From: Lachnospiraceae bacterium KGMB03038 | GTDB taxonomy: Bacteria; Bacillota; Clostridia; Lachnospirales; Lachnospiraceae | Assembly: GCA_007361935.1 (NCBI GenBank) | Contig: CP041667.1 | Location: forward strand, 2,260,501-2,324,500 | Reading direction: 5' to 3' | Length of the DNA: 64,000 nucleotides | Shown: positions 19,622 to 29,101 of the stretch, piece after piece | Position numbering within the stretch: the stretch's first letter is position 1 | Layout of the letters: every line of letters begins with the position of its first letter | The notes under the pieces: generated by a model | Database searches by the model: none | What the model saw: only the letters and a program-made list of their open reading frames with translations | What the model was told of the DNA's origin: nothing | Position numbers and translations under genes: made by a program

Positions 19622-19634
19622 TTTTCAACTCCTT

Positions 19635-20681
19635 TTAATTGTAATTTAACCGCCCGTAGGCGTAAAAGTGGGATTGCCAATAGCTGGTGTCCAGCTTTGA
19701 ATACTGGATAGGGTCGCCACAATGCAGCATGACGGGGCTTCCGTCCCCGTCCTCGCCCACATAAATCCCCACATGGGAAACGCCGGGGGTGTCGTATGTA
19801 CCCGTAAAGAACACCAAATCCCCCGGCTGCGGGTTAGAAACAGGGGTTGAGATGTTGTAAAGCCCTTGCGCCCCAAGTCTGCCCGTATTGTATAGGCCGC
19901 TGTTCGTCAACACATAACTCACAAAGCCGCTGCAATCAAAAGAGGTTTCCGGGGTGCTGCCGCCCCACACATAGGGAAAACCGACGTATTTATCTGCTTC
20001 CTCCATGAGCCGCGCAAACTTTTCATCGGAACCCAGCAGCGCGGCGGGTACTTCATAATCGGCGGGCGGGTTTTCATAGTATTTAGACACATAGCCGGAT
20101 TGCGGGAAAAGGTCGGGTCTGTTTCCCAGCGACGACATATACATAGCGTACATGGATAGCTGTTCTTCGCCCATGATGTAAACGGGGACATGGGAGAGGT
20201 TGAAGTTTTCCAAATCCACATGAAGAATGTAATAGTTATAGGGGACTTCAACCGTATAGGGGTTGCCCTCGCTGTCCGTCCTTGTTTCGGTGCGGTAGCG
20301 TACCTGTACTTCTTCCTCGACCGTCAAGATATACTGTTTCTCAAAGAGCATTTCAAGGGTGCTTTGCACTTCATCGAGTGTAAACACGCCCTCATGCCAC
20401 GCGGAAAGGATAGAAATTAGCACATAGGGGTCATGCTCGATCTCGTCCGCGTTTACCCGGTATTCGTCATAGCCGGGGTATTCGCTTTCGATATTGTCCA
20501 GCATATCTTGTAACTCGGCTTCCATAGCGGCATACGCGCTTTCCGCGCCCGTTATATCCGCGTCCTCGGAGAGATAGGACGACGCAATCAAGCCGCTGCC
20601 GCTGTTGCCGCCAAAGAGGGAGCAAGAGGACAGCCCGCCGAAAAGCAGCAGCACGATAAAGGCAATCCCGCCCACAATCAA
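19635..20681 (-). CDS. NlpC/P60 peptidoglycan hydrolase part of a CD1108-type protein
   Basis: C-terminal NlpC/P60 domain with catalytic Cys in TSFDCSGFVSYV and His in GVSHVGIYVG; a membrane helix near the N-terminus (IVGGIAFIVLLLFGGL), then an extracellular stalk. It would cut the cell wall for the transfer channel (VirB1-like role). The frame is open upstream to 20762 without a good start, and it continues the frame of the neighbouring 280-aa protein if one A is dropped from a run of eight. Relatives are one long polypeptide, so this is probably the 3' half of a frameshifted or slippage-expressed gene. Confidence 0.85.
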   Translation of the reverse strand: MIVGGIAFIVLLLFGGLSSCSLFGGNSGSGLIASSYLSEDADITGAESAYAAMEAELQDMLDNIESEYPGYDEYRVNADEIEHDPYVLISILSAWHEGVFTLDEVQSTLEMLFEKQYILTVEEEVQVRYRTETRTDSEGNPYTVEVPYNYYILHVDLENFNLSHVPVYIMGEEQLSMYAMYMSSLGNRPDLFPQSGYVSKYYENPPADYEVPAALLGSDEKFARLMEEADKYVGFPYVWGGSTPETSFDCSGFVSYVLTNSGLYNTGRLGAQGLYNISTPVSNPQPGDLVFFTGTYDTPGVSHVGIYVGEDGDGSPVMLHCGDPIQYSKLDTSYWQSHFYAYGRLNYN

Positions 20682-20763
20682 GCAGCCTTTCCAATGCCGG
20701 ACAACAAAGAACGTCGCCCGTTTGGTTTCCTGCGCGGTTTTCTTCGCCGCCTTTGCGGTGGCT

Positions 20764-21606
20764 TCAGCGGTTTTTTTTCGCTTTGCCGCCCGCTTTCAGC
20801 GTTTTTGCATACTGCTTTTTAATGCGCTGCTTCTGCCAAAAACGGGAAATGGGGTTGGAGTGCGCAAGCGCGGGGTTATCGTGCAACGCCTTTTGATAGA
20901 GAAAATCTGCGTTTGCCTTTACCGCTTGTTTTTCCGCTGCCGCCGCTGCCCGGTAGGGTTTCAGCTTATGGCGGCGTATGCCGCCCTTAACTGCCCGCGC
21001 CGCCATGCCGCCCGCTTTCTCTCCGGCAAGTTCTACCCGGTGCCCGCTTTCCACACCGACGTTTTCTTTCTCTACCTCGTAGATTTTCCCATGTACGGTA
21101 CTGTTTAACTCCTGTGCCGGACGGGATAAGGGGTTATGCCGCAACTTGCCGTTTGGGGGCTTATCCGTCTTTTCAAAGGAAAGGCGCGTCTTTGCCTTGC
21201 CTTTCGCTTCGTCAAAAACGCGCTCTTTCTTGATTTTGGTCTGCTTGGGGATAGCCGCCCGCGCTGCGTCTAAACAGTCTGCCGCCTTATCCGATTTCTT
21301 GATCGCTTTTTGAAGTTCCGGCGTTGCCCGTTCCGCTTCGGAAAACTGCAAGCGGGAAGAATGGGTTTTAGGCTGCGTCGCGTCAAGGGCTTTTTTCTCC
21401 GCGCCTTTTGCTGCGTGTCGCTCAATCTCTGCGCCGATATGCTGCACAACCTTTTCCGCTGCCACCCCTGCGGGGGCTGAATAGTTTTCTTCCTGCGGCC
21501 TTTCGCTGATACTGGACGTTTCGCCCGTCGTGAGGTTTTCCGCAACCGCACCGTCGCGGGTCATTTTTTGCGTTACCTTGTCGGGGGCTTTCAGTTCCTT
21601 GCTCAA
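20764..21606 (-). CDS. N-terminal part of CD1108-type mobile element protein
   Basis: 280 aa, basic and Ala/Lys-rich, with the CD1108-family N-terminus ([19 protein letters not shown]). It ends just after the A8 run (20771-20778) with [10 protein letters not shown] and a stop. Reading one base fewer continues into the Ala/Lys linker, the membrane helix and the NlpC/P60 domain downstream. The start overlaps the methyltransferase stop by 4 bp. Confidence 0.8.
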   Translation of the reverse strand: MSKELKAPDKVTQKMTRDGAVAENLTTGETSSISERPQEENYSAPAGVAAEKVVQHIGAEIERHAAKGAEKKALDATQPKTHSSRLQFSEAERATPELQKAIKKSDKAADCLDAARAAIPKQTKIKKERVFDEAKGKAKTRLSFEKTDKPPNGKLRHNPLSRPAQELNSTVHGKIYEVEKENVGVESGHRVELAGEKAGGMAARAVKGGIRRHKLKPYRAAAAAEKQAVKANADFLYQKALHDNPALAHSNPISRFWQKQRIKKQYAKTLKAGGKAKKNR

Positions 21607-22559
21607 TCTTCATCACCTCCAATCCGCTGTTTTGCAAGTTCGCAATAGTCGGGGTTTAACTCAATGCCGATATAGCGGCGGTTAAGCCGTTTTGCTACCA
21701 TGCCCGTCGTGCCGCTGCCGAAAAAGGGGTCAAGGACAATCCCGCCGATGGGACAGCCCGCCAAAATGCACGTTTCCGCAAGTTTCGGCGGGAACGCTGC
21801 GAAATGCCCGCCATGATAGCCGACATTGTTAATCTGCCAAACGTTGCGGCGGCTGCGGACGGGAGAAATCAACTCGTCGGCGTATGCGCCCTTTTCGCGG
21901 GGGCGGTTGATTTTCTGCGGTTGGTTTTGCCCCGGAACAGTAACGTTATACTTATTTCCTTTGCTAACTCCGCTTTTCAGCCGCCCCGCCGTTGTGGGGG
22001 CTATCGGCTCGGCTACTGCTTGCCAATCGTAATAATACTTCTTTGACTTGGTAAGCAGAAACACATATTCATAGCAGCGGGTCGGCCTGTCCCGCGTGCT
22101 TTCCGGCATGGGGTTTGTTTTGTGCCAAATGATAGAACTGCGCAAATACCAACCGTCGCCCCGCAAGGCGAGGGCTACAAGCCACGGAATACCAATTAAA
22201 TCTTTGGGCTTGCAGCCGGGGGCGCGGTGGTTAAACGCCACTTGCTGCCCGTTCCTGCCTTTGGGGTATTTGGGGTCTTGGTGGTCGGCTTTGCTGCCTG
22301 TGCCGCAATAAGTGTCCGCGATATTCAGCCAACAAGTACCCTCCGGCGTAAGCACCCGCTTTACCTCATGGAATACCGCCGTAATACGGGAAACATATTC
22401 CTCCGGCGTTGCTTCCCGTCCGATCTGCCCGTCTGCGCCGTAGTCCCGCAAGGCATAGTAGGGTGGGGACGTTACGCAACAATCAACTGCATTTTCCGGC
22501 AAGGTTTGAAGCACCTGCAAGCTGTCGCCGCAATAGATTTTGTCCATTTCTATCCTCAT
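21603..22559 (-). CDS. DNA (adenine or cytosine-N4) methyltransferase
   Basis: 318 aa. Motif order [12 protein letters not shown] (catalytic, motif IV) near residue 30, then [10 protein letters not shown] (SAM-binding motif I) near residue 280: the beta class of N6-A/N4-C methyltransferases. No restriction endonuclease nearby, so an orphan enzyme probably protecting ICE DNA. ATGA overlap with virB4. An internal ATG at 22547 is an alternative start. Confidence 0.9.
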   Translation of the reverse strand: MRIEMDKIYCGDSLQVLQTLPENAVDCCVTSPPYYALRDYGADGQIGREATPEEYVSRITAVFHEVKRVLTPEGTCWLNIADTYCGTGSKADHQDPKYPKGRNGQQVAFNHRAPGCKPKDLIGIPWLVALALRGDGWYLRSSIIWHKTNPMPESTRDRPTRCYEYVFLLTKSKKYYYDWQAVAEPIAPTTAGRLKSGVSKGNKYNVTVPGQNQPQKINRPREKGAYADELISPVRSRRNVWQINNVGYHGGHFAAFPPKLAETCILAGCPIGGIVLDPFFGSGTTGMVAKRLNRRYIGIELNPDYCELAKQRIGGDED

Positions 22560-24952
22560 GCCGACACCTCGCCGGGTTTGGTCGTCATTACACGATAGAG
22601 TTCCGTATCTTGCGGGAAACGGTCAATAAAGGGCAAAATCACGTTGCCATAGAAGATAAGCCCCTCGCCCGCGTCGGAATGGGTTACATAGGTCATTTGC
22701 TGCTGCGAAATGTTAAGCTGCTTTGCAAGGATTTCCCTGTCGCCCTGGGCTTGGTTGAGCATATACACAAAATCGCTGTTTTCAAAAATGTTCTCCACCT
22801 CGCGGGACGATAACAAATCTTTCACGTTTTGGGTGATACCTGTCGGAATACCGCCCCATTTTCTAAAACGCTTCCAAATCTCAACGCTGTACGCTGCGGT
22901 CTGTTCCTCTTTGAGCAGCAAATGAAACTCGTCGATATAGTACCGCGTCGCCTTGCCTTCGCTGCGGTTTATGGTAACTCTGTTCCAAACTTGATCTTGG
23001 ACAATGAGCATACCGAGTTTTCGTAGCTGGGTGCCGAGTTCTTTAATATCAAAGCAGACAAGGCGGTTGTGAATGTCAACGTTTGTTTGGTGGTTAAACA
23101 CGTTCAAACTGCCATTTACATAGAGTTCCAATGCCGACGCGATACGCTGCGCTTCCTTTTCCGGCTGCTTCTTGATTTCATTGTAGAGGTCGCCCAAAAT
23201 CGGCATATTCTCCGGCTTCGGGTCTGCAAGGTAGCTGCGGTACACGCTGATAACGGCGCGGTCAATCAAAGTCTTTTCAACCGCTTCCAGCCCGTTTTTG
23301 CCGCCCATAATCAACTCGCAAAAGGAAAGGATAAAATCGCTCTTTAAGGCTATGGGCGTGTCGCCCTCGCTGTAATTGAGGTTTATATCCATCGGGTTAA
23401 TGTACTGCGTGCTGTTCTGCGAAACCTTGATAACCTGCCCTTTCAGCCGTTCCACAAGGGGGTAATATTCCGCTTCCGGGTCGCAAATGATAATATCGTC
23501 TGCGGTAATGAGAAAAGCGTTGGTGATCTCGCGCTTTGCCGAAAAACTCTTGCCGCTGCCGGGTGTGCCGAGTATCAAGCCGTTAGGGTTCTTCAGCCTT
23601 TTCCTGTCGCACAAAATCATGTTATTCGATAATGCGTTTAAGCCGTAATACAACGCTTCGCCGCTTTGGAACAGCTCTTGTACCGTAAAGGGGACGAAAA
23701 TGGCGGTGCTGGAAGTCGTCAAGCCCCGCTGGATTTGGATTAGGTTTTCGCCCAATGGGATAGAGGACATAAGCCCCTGTTCCTGCCGGTAGTCAAGGCG
23801 GGTGAGCATACAGTTGTATTTCTGTGCGATACTTGCGGCCTGAAATACGTCGTTGTCCAATTTCTGCTTTGTGTCTGCCACATTCAAAACTAACAGCGTA
23901 AGCAAAAACATTCGCTCGTTCCGGCTCTGCAAATCCCGCAAAAGGTTTTTCGCTTCGCCGCCGTAGGTGGCAAGGTCGGACGGAATTATATCCATATCGT
24001 AGCCGCTGCGGATTGCCTTTTTCTGTTCCTCGATTTTCATACGGTCAAGGTCGGTGATTTTCCGCTTGATCGTCTTGATCGCTTCGTTGTGGTCGATACT
24101 CTGAATGTGCAGATTGACGACAATCCCGTTTTCCGCTTCCATGAAGTCGGCAAGCATACGGTCTGAAAGTTCCGGCGCGGCAATCTGCAAAAAGGAAACC
24201 GCGCCAAACTTCCCGCCCATTTGAAACATTCGCCCGTCGCCAAAACGGAAAGAGGACGGGGCAATAAAGTCTTTGACGGAAAGGCCGCTTACGGGTAGCC
24301 ATTCCCACGCAAAGTTGAAGCGTTCCCCGTCCGGGTGGAAAAGCCCATGCAGCACTTCAAGCCGCTGCTTCCCGTCCAATACCCGCGCCGCCGCGCCGAT
24401 CACCTTAAAATGGTTGAGGGTGTCCGTTTCGATACGGGCAAGCCGCGCCCGCGCCGATTTAATATCTTTTGCTTCAATGGTAAAGGTGAGAAACTTTGTC
24501 TTGATAAGCCCGTTGTTGCCGCGTTCAAGCTGTGTTTGCAGCATTTCGGTGTATTCGGCTCTGATACTGTCAAAGTCGTCATTCTGTGGGGCAATCGTGA
24601 TACTGCTCTTGAAATCCTCCTTGTTCGCATGGCGGCTGATTAAGGAAAGCTGCACACTGATAGAAGCGTCAAAAGAGTTATACATATCGCAAAGGGCTTC
24701 AAAAATGGCGGTCTTGTCGTCCGGCTGCGCAAGCTGATAGTTAATATCTTCAAACTCAATGCACTTGGAATACCGCCCGTTTGCAAGGCGGCAAATCCCG
24801 TCCTTATACATTCGTTCAAACGGTATGCTGTCCTGCGCCGTATGGGGCTTCCCGTCGCCCTTTGACTGCCGGATAAGCGCGTCGATCTGTTTCTTTTCCT
24901 GCCGCGTAAGTTTACGCTTTTTGTTTTGGGTCTTTCCCTTTTCCTTTGACAA
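22556..24952 (-). CDS. VirB4-like type IV secretion ATPase
   Basis: 798 aa. CagE/TrbE-type N-terminal half, then the ATPase with Walker A GTPGSGKS and Walker [12 protein letters not shown]. It powers assembly of and transport through the conjugation channel at the inner face of the membrane. Its start overlaps the PrgI gene by 41 bp. Confidence 0.95.
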   Translation of the reverse strand: MSKEKGKTQNKKRKLTRQEKKQIDALIRQSKGDGKPHTAQDSIPFERMYKDGICRLANGRYSKCIEFEDINYQLAQPDDKTAIFEALCDMYNSFDASISVQLSLISRHANKEDFKSSITIAPQNDDFDSIRAEYTEMLQTQLERGNNGLIKTKFLTFTIEAKDIKSARARLARIETDTLNHFKVIGAAARVLDGKQRLEVLHGLFHPDGERFNFAWEWLPVSGLSVKDFIAPSSFRFGDGRMFQMGGKFGAVSFLQIAAPELSDRMLADFMEAENGIVVNLHIQSIDHNEAIKTIKRKITDLDRMKIEEQKKAIRSGYDMDIIPSDLATYGGEAKNLLRDLQSRNERMFLLTLLVLNVADTKQKLDNDVFQAASIAQKYNCMLTRLDYRQEQGLMSSIPLGENLIQIQRGLTTSSTAIFVPFTVQELFQSGEALYYGLNALSNNMILCDRKRLKNPNGLILGTPGSGKSFSAKREITNAFLITADDIIICDPEAEYYPLVERLKGQVIKVSQNSTQYINPMDINLNYSEGDTPIALKSDFILSFCELIMGGKNGLEAVEKTLIDRAVISVYRSYLADPKPENMPILGDLYNEIKKQPEKEAQRIASALELYVNGSLNVFNHQTNVDIHNRLVCFDIKELGTQLRKLGMLIVQDQVWNRVTINRSEGKATRYYIDEFHLLLKEEQTAAYSVEIWKRFRKWGGIPTGITQNVKDLLSSREVENIFENSDFVYMLNQAQGDREILAKQLNISQQQMTYVTHSDAGEGLIFYGNVILPFIDRFPQDTELYRVMTTKPGEVSA

Positions 24953-25304
24953 TCGCCCGTACCTCCTTATCTAATCGCTCCTGCCGCGCAAGGGCGGTAT
25001 AAAAATTGTTGGTCTGATAAGGTCGCTCTTTGGGGCGAAGAAACTTCACTTCCACAAATTGCCGTATAATCACTTCCAGCGGTTGCCCGTTCTTCTCGTA
25101 CATAGCGAGTAGGAACATGGGCAGCATGGCAAGCACCATGCACAAAGCCGCCGTTGTCGTTCCCGCGCTGTCCTTTGTCAAAAAGAATAGCGGTAGCCCG
25201 ATAGCCACCGCCGCGCCGAAACAGAGTAATTGTCTTTTGGTAAGGTTGAACATTACCTTGCTCTTGATTTTGGTTAAATCCTTTGGGACGGTTACATACG
25301 CCAT
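24912..25304 (-). CDS. PrgI family mating-channel membrane protein
   Basis: 130 aa, ATG 25304 after AGGAGG. VPKDLTKIKSKVMFNLTKRQ at the N-terminus followed by two membrane helices (LLCFGAAVAIGLPLFFL; AALCMVLAMLPMFLLAM) and a basic cytoplasmic tail: the PrgI (VirB3-like) layout, always next to virB4 in Gram-positive ICEs. Confidence 0.9.
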   Translation of the reverse strand: MAYVTVPKDLTKIKSKVMFNLTKRQLLCFGAAVAIGLPLFFLTKDSAGTTTAALCMVLAMLPMFLLAMYEKNGQPLEVIIRQFVEVKFLRPKERPYQTNNFYTALARQERLDKEVRAIVKGKGKDPKQKA

Positions 25305-25305
25305 T

Positions 25306-25854
25306 TCAAACCTCCTTTCCGGCAAACCGTATGTCGCTTTTGATTTCATTTCCCCATACGTCCCAACCAGGGGTATGCTGCCTTGCAAACAGTTCAATAC
25401 GCGGTAGGTCGCCCATAAGGGCAAGTATCTTTTCCCGCGTTATATCCGGCTTTTTGCTGTGCTGCTCAACAGGGGAAATAATAAATTGATGTACCTTGTT
25501 TGATTGTCGCTTCGGGTGTCCTTTGGTAGCAAGCAAGCAGATTTCCGCATTTCCTCGCGTCCAAAAGCCCAAGCCATAAAACCAAGTGGGCGATTTCCGA
25601 TTTTGCTTTAACCATACAAAGGCAACGGATTTATAGGTAAATCCCCAAGCCTTGATTAACTGCAACGCTTCTTTAAGCTGCGGGAACGTCGCCCATAGGA
25701 ATAAAATACAGTCCTTATCCGCAATTTCTTTGACGGGTAAAGCGCAAAGTTCCTCAATACTCATAGTGGGATAGTGCTTTTCCGCTGCGCCCTGTACCTT
25801 GCTTCTCGCGTATCTCCAAGGGGGATCGGCGTAAATGATTTTGTATTTCTTCAT
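25306..25854 (-). CDS. MT-A70 family DNA adenine methyltransferase
   Basis: 182 aa, start ATG 25854 after GGGGG. Catalytic DPPW in YADPPWRYARSK; ILFLWAT and the KRQSNKVHQ region typical of phage and ICE MT-A70 enzymes. Inserted between virB6 and the prgI gene. With the beta-class enzyme at 21603-22559 it gives B two orphan methyltransferases, probably to evade host restriction. Confidence 0.9.
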   Translation of the reverse strand: MKKYKIIYADPPWRYARSKVQGAAEKHYPTMSIEELCALPVKEIADKDCILFLWATFPQLKEALQLIKAWGFTYKSVAFVWLKQNRKSPTWFYGLGFWTRGNAEICLLATKGHPKRQSNKVHQFIISPVEQHSKKPDITREKILALMGDLPRIELFARQHTPGWDVWGNEIKSDIRFAGKEV

Positions 25855-25864
25855 CTGCACCCCC

Positions 25865-26728
25865 TTAATGCGCGCTGAATACGGATTTTGCAAGGCTTCC
25901 CGTTTTGAAAAGCGTAAAACACAAGAGGACGGTATAGCCCATGCAAGACCAGATCGCGCCGGATATGTCATCGGTTGCTGCGATTGTCTGTATCAAAACC
26001 GCATAAATACCGACGCACACAAGAATTAGAAAAGCCTGAAAACCGAGGGCAAGCAAGGATTTTAAGTAGTTCTGTCCCATGCCGCCCCATTCACGATTTA
26101 CCATTGTCGCAACGGGGATAGGGGCGATACTCGTTACAAGGTATATTTCAATCATGCGCCCGTACACCACCAGCATGATACAGATAGACAACGCTTTCAT
26201 GGTAAGCCCCACAAAGAGTGATTGAAACCATAGCCCCAAAAGCCCGCCGACGCTCATAGCGTCCAGCTTTGCTTCTATATCGGTGATAACGGTTGCAATA
26301 TCTATGCTTGTGTCGGATATGATAACGCCCGCGCTGTCGTTGACGACGCTCTGTGTAATGTCAAATACGCCCATGACGATGTTCCAAGTATTTGTTACCA
26401 GCAGCACCGCAACAAAGGTTTTGAAAATCCACTTGAAGAAAATCCAAGTGTCGAGATCGTGCAGATTGTTTTTCTCAATTACAAGCTGGATTAGTTCGTA
26501 GCACATGACAAAGGTAATGATAACGCCCGCAATCGGCACAATGACGTTTTCCGATAGGCTGCGTATCATATTGAATATGCCCGCGTTCCACCCGGCGGGG
26601 GTTGTGCCGACTTGCGTTGCGATTTCTCCAACCTCTGTATTTACGCTGTCGAACAGCCCGGAGAGATTAGAGAGTATTCCGTCTGTCAAAATGCCGCGAA
26701 ACCAATCTTCAATCATCTGCCATATCAA
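25865..26728 (-). CDS. VirB6/TrbL-like polytopic channel protein
   Basis: 287 aa with about six membrane helices (VIVPIAGVIITFVMCYELIQ, FKTFVAVLLVTNTW, ALSICIMLVVYGRMIEIYLV, ALGFQAFLILVCVGIYAVLI). Same size and position as VirB6-type proteins of Tn1549-like ICEs. A hairpin (CTCCCGC/GCGGGAG) separates it from maff2. Confidence 0.9.
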   Translation of the reverse strand: MIWQMIEDWFRGILTDGILSNLSGLFDSVNTEVGEIATQVGTTPAGWNAGIFNMIRSLSENVIVPIAGVIITFVMCYELIQLVIEKNNLHDLDTWIFFKWIFKTFVAVLLVTNTWNIVMGVFDITQSVVNDSAGVIISDTSIDIATVITDIEAKLDAMSVGGLLGLWFQSLFVGLTMKALSICIMLVVYGRMIEIYLVTSIAPIPVATMVNREWGGMGQNYLKSLLALGFQAFLILVCVGIYAVLIQTIAATDDISGAIWSCMGYTVLLCFTLFKTGSLAKSVFSAH

Positions 26729-26801
26729 AAGCTAATCCCTCCTTTCCCGCGCCCTCCCGCGTGAAGCGGGAGAGCGCGGCGGGTAGTGTTAGTTTGTGGC
26801 A

Positions 26802-26870
26802 TTATCCAAACAGGCCGGAGAGCAGCGGGACAAGGGTAAGGCCGATAAGGGCAACGCCGCCGCCCGCCAT
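26802..26870 (-). pseudogene. maff2, 3' piece (end of gene), separated by elements C and D
   Basis: Encodes M-A-GGGVALIGLTLVPLLSGLFG and stop, the second membrane helix of a Maff2 protein. The remaining pieces are 38747-38769 (21-bp middle piece plus core) and 51202-51330 (5' part). Joined they make a 71-aa protein, the usual Maff2 length. Confidence 0.93.
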
Positions 26871-26979
26871 CAACTGTGTTATCCCCAATTAGTAGGAACA
26901 ATACAGCTTTCTGGCGGGCGGCGGCACGTCAAGAAATATATATGGAGTTTTTAAAGAACCTCCCCGGAGCGGGGAGCGG

Positions 26980-28644
26980 TCAGCCTGTGACCTGCTCCAC
27001 TTCCGGTATGGGTTTGAGATTAAAATGAATTTCGATAGAAATGTGTCTTGTCTTATCGCTGCCTATGGTTTCATGGACAACGATTTCTTTAATCAGGCGG
27101 TTTAAGGTGGAAGCGTCCAGTTCGGTGATGTCCCGGTATTCCTGTATGGATTCCACCCACTGCCTTGCGTCCACGGCAAGCCGGATTTCATCGGCAAGGT
27201 GCTTCCTGCCTTTCTCGACTTTTGCCTTTAATTCCGCCTGTTCCTTCTGCGTCTTTTCCAGCAGGAGATTGAAGTTTGCGTCTGTGATTCGTCCGGCAAC
27301 CATGTCCTCATAGAGCCGCAGCACCATCTTTTCCAACACTTCAATCCGTTCCTCGTCTTTGGCAAGGGTGCGCTCCATCGCTTCCCTCTGGCCTTTCTGC
27401 TCGGCTTCGCAGGTGTCGGTCAGCCGCCCGGCCACCGCTTCACTGTCGGTCAGGGCAGCGGCGGCGCACTCCCGGATTTTATTCAGCACAAGGGCATAGA
27501 GCGTGTCATAATCAATCCGGTGCTGGGTGCAGTGCTGTTTCCCAAAGGCATTGTAAGTCTTGCAGGAATAAATCCTCTGGGGGTGCTTGGCATTGGTGTA
27601 GCGGACAGTCAGGGACTTTCCGCACTCACCACATTTGAGAAGTCCGGCAAACAGGCTCGGCTCCCCGGACTGCCCCGGCCGCTGGCGGGATTTCAGCTTC
27701 TCCTGCACGATGGCAAAACTCTTTTTGTCCACCAGCGGCTCATGCGTCCCTTCCACCACAATCCAGTCCTCCGGCTTCTTGTCCCGGATAGTGCCGATTT
27801 TAAAGCGGTACTCGGTCTTTTGGGAAGCGATTGCGCCGGTGTAGACGGGGTTCATCAGGATTTCCTTAATCACTGTAAAATCCCAGATGTACCGCCCATT
27901 CTCCGGGTCTTTCTTCTCCCATTTGGTGCGGATGTTCCTGTGCCCACGCTGCCGGTTCCACCATGTGGGGCAGGGGTGCTTTTCTTCCTCCAGCCTGCGC
28001 CGGATGTAGTTGGGGCCGTGCCCGTCCAGCGCATACCCGAAAATCAGCCGGACAACCGGGGCGGTTTCCTCGTCTACCAGCAGGCGGTTCCTGTCCTCCG
28101 GGTCTTTTTTGTAGCCGAAGGGGGCAAGGCAGCCGGTGAACTGGCCTTTCTGGGCTTTCAGCACATAGGAAGAATGGACTTTCTTGGAAATATCCTTGCT
28201 GTACATCTCATTCAGGATATTTTTGAAGGGCGCAATGTCGTTGTTGTCCCGCATGGTGTCGATACCGTCATTCATGGCGATATAGCGCACGCCGTTCCTT
28301 GGGAAGAAGTCCTCGATAAGCTGCCCGGTCTGCAAGTAGTTCCGCCCTAACCTTGATAAATCTTTCGTAATGACAAGGTTTATCTGCTTCCGCTCAATGG
28401 CCTTCAACATCCGTTTCAGGTCGGGGCGTTCCATGTTCAGGCCGGTGAAGCCGTCGTCCTGATAGACTGCCGCAACCTCCCATCCCTGCTTTTCACAGAA
28501 CTTTTCCAGCATATCCCGCTGGTTTGCGATGCTGGCACTCTCGCCCTGAAGGTCATCGTCTTTCGAGAGCCTGCAATAGATAGCTGCCCGGAATCCCCCG
28601 GCAAGCGCCGTGCCAATCACGTCATAATCTAATCCGTTCATCAT
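26980..28644 (-). CDS. Large serine recombinase of element C
   Basis: 554 aa. Resolvase domain with catalytic Ser in AIYCRLSKDDD and TKDLSRLGRNYLQTG, recombinase domain, zinc ribbon (CGECGKSL...C), C-terminal coiled coil. It lies at the element's left end with its 3' end about 110 bp from the attachment core. Only distantly like the A and D recombinases, which fits a different target site and core. Confidence 0.93.
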   Translation of the reverse strand: MMNGLDYDVIGTALAGGFRAAIYCRLSKDDDLQGESASIANQRDMLEKFCEKQGWEVAAVYQDDGFTGLNMERPDLKRMLKAIERKQINLVITKDLSRLGRNYLQTGQLIEDFFPRNGVRYIAMNDGIDTMRDNNDIAPFKNILNEMYSKDISKKVHSSYVLKAQKGQFTGCLAPFGYKKDPEDRNRLLVDEETAPVVRLIFGYALDGHGPNYIRRRLEEEKHPCPTWWNRQRGHRNIRTKWEKKDPENGRYIWDFTVIKEILMNPVYTGAIASQKTEYRFKIGTIRDKKPEDWIVVEGTHEPLVDKKSFAIVQEKLKSRQRPGQSGEPSLFAGLLKCGECGKSLTVRYTNAKHPQRIYSCKTYNAFGKQHCTQHRIDYDTLYALVLNKIRECAAAALTDSEAVAGRLTDTCEAEQKGQREAMERTLAKDEERIEVLEKMVLRLYEDMVAGRITDANFNLLLEKTQKEQAELKAKVEKGRKHLADEIRLAVDARQWVESIQEYRDITELDASTLNRLIKEIVVHETIGSDKTRHISIEIHFNLKPIPEVEQVTG

Positions 28645-28650
28645 AACCGT

Positions 28651-28848
28651 TTACCCACACAATCCAGACGGAACACGGTCACTTTGAACCTCGTCTTTAT
28701 TATATCTCATTTCTTGCGTTTTAGCAAGATATTCTTTATCTGTTTTTCTGGTGTGTTTCTGTGCGATAAGGCTCACGAAAACGTCCGTAGCGTCCAGTTC
28801 GCCGTCAAATACTGTGGTGACATGAATCTCTGTTTTATTTTTCGCCAT
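28651..28848 (-). CDS. Small conserved protein of element C, unknown function
   Basis: 65 aa, start ATG 28848, 10 nt after GGAGG. Composition charged and helical (TEIHVTTVFDGELDATDVFVSLIAQKH). Directly upstream of the recombinase (6 bp gap), the position held by TnpW-like proteins in A, B and D, so perhaps an excision partner; no family signature recognised. Confidence 0.6.
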   Translation of the reverse strand: MAKNKTEIHVTTVFDGELDATDVFVSLIAQKHTRKTDKEYLAKTQEMRYNKDEVQSDRVPSGLCG

Positions 28849-28895
28849 AGGCAGTTGTCCTCCATACATGAAATAAGCCAGACAGGGGATAGCGG

Positions 28896-29081
28896 CAACG
28901 AAGTCCGGCAACGGGCTTCAAAAAACCTTGGAGCTAATCCTTGTCTGGCAGTTGGGTTATTTTATACTTTTTCTTTTATTTTTCTGTTGCTTTGGTTGTT
29001 AAAGGGGAGAAAAGCCCGCAGTTACGGGATTTTTCCCGGCAACCGGGTCGGCAACGGGATAGCAACGGAGTGTGCAACGGG
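28896..29081 (+). repeat. Iteron-like CAACGGG repeats near the VapE gene
   Basis: CAAC(G/C)G-type units begin at 28896, 28909, 29040, 29052, 29063 and 29075; the last four are spaced 11-12 bp, about one helical turn. The 253-bp gap between the small gene and the VapE gene holds these and an A/T-rich tract (about 28960-29000). It could be the replication origin or the binding site of an element-C initiator. Confidence 0.5.
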
Positions 29082-29101
29082 CTGTCCCTGCCCGGATTTT
29101 T

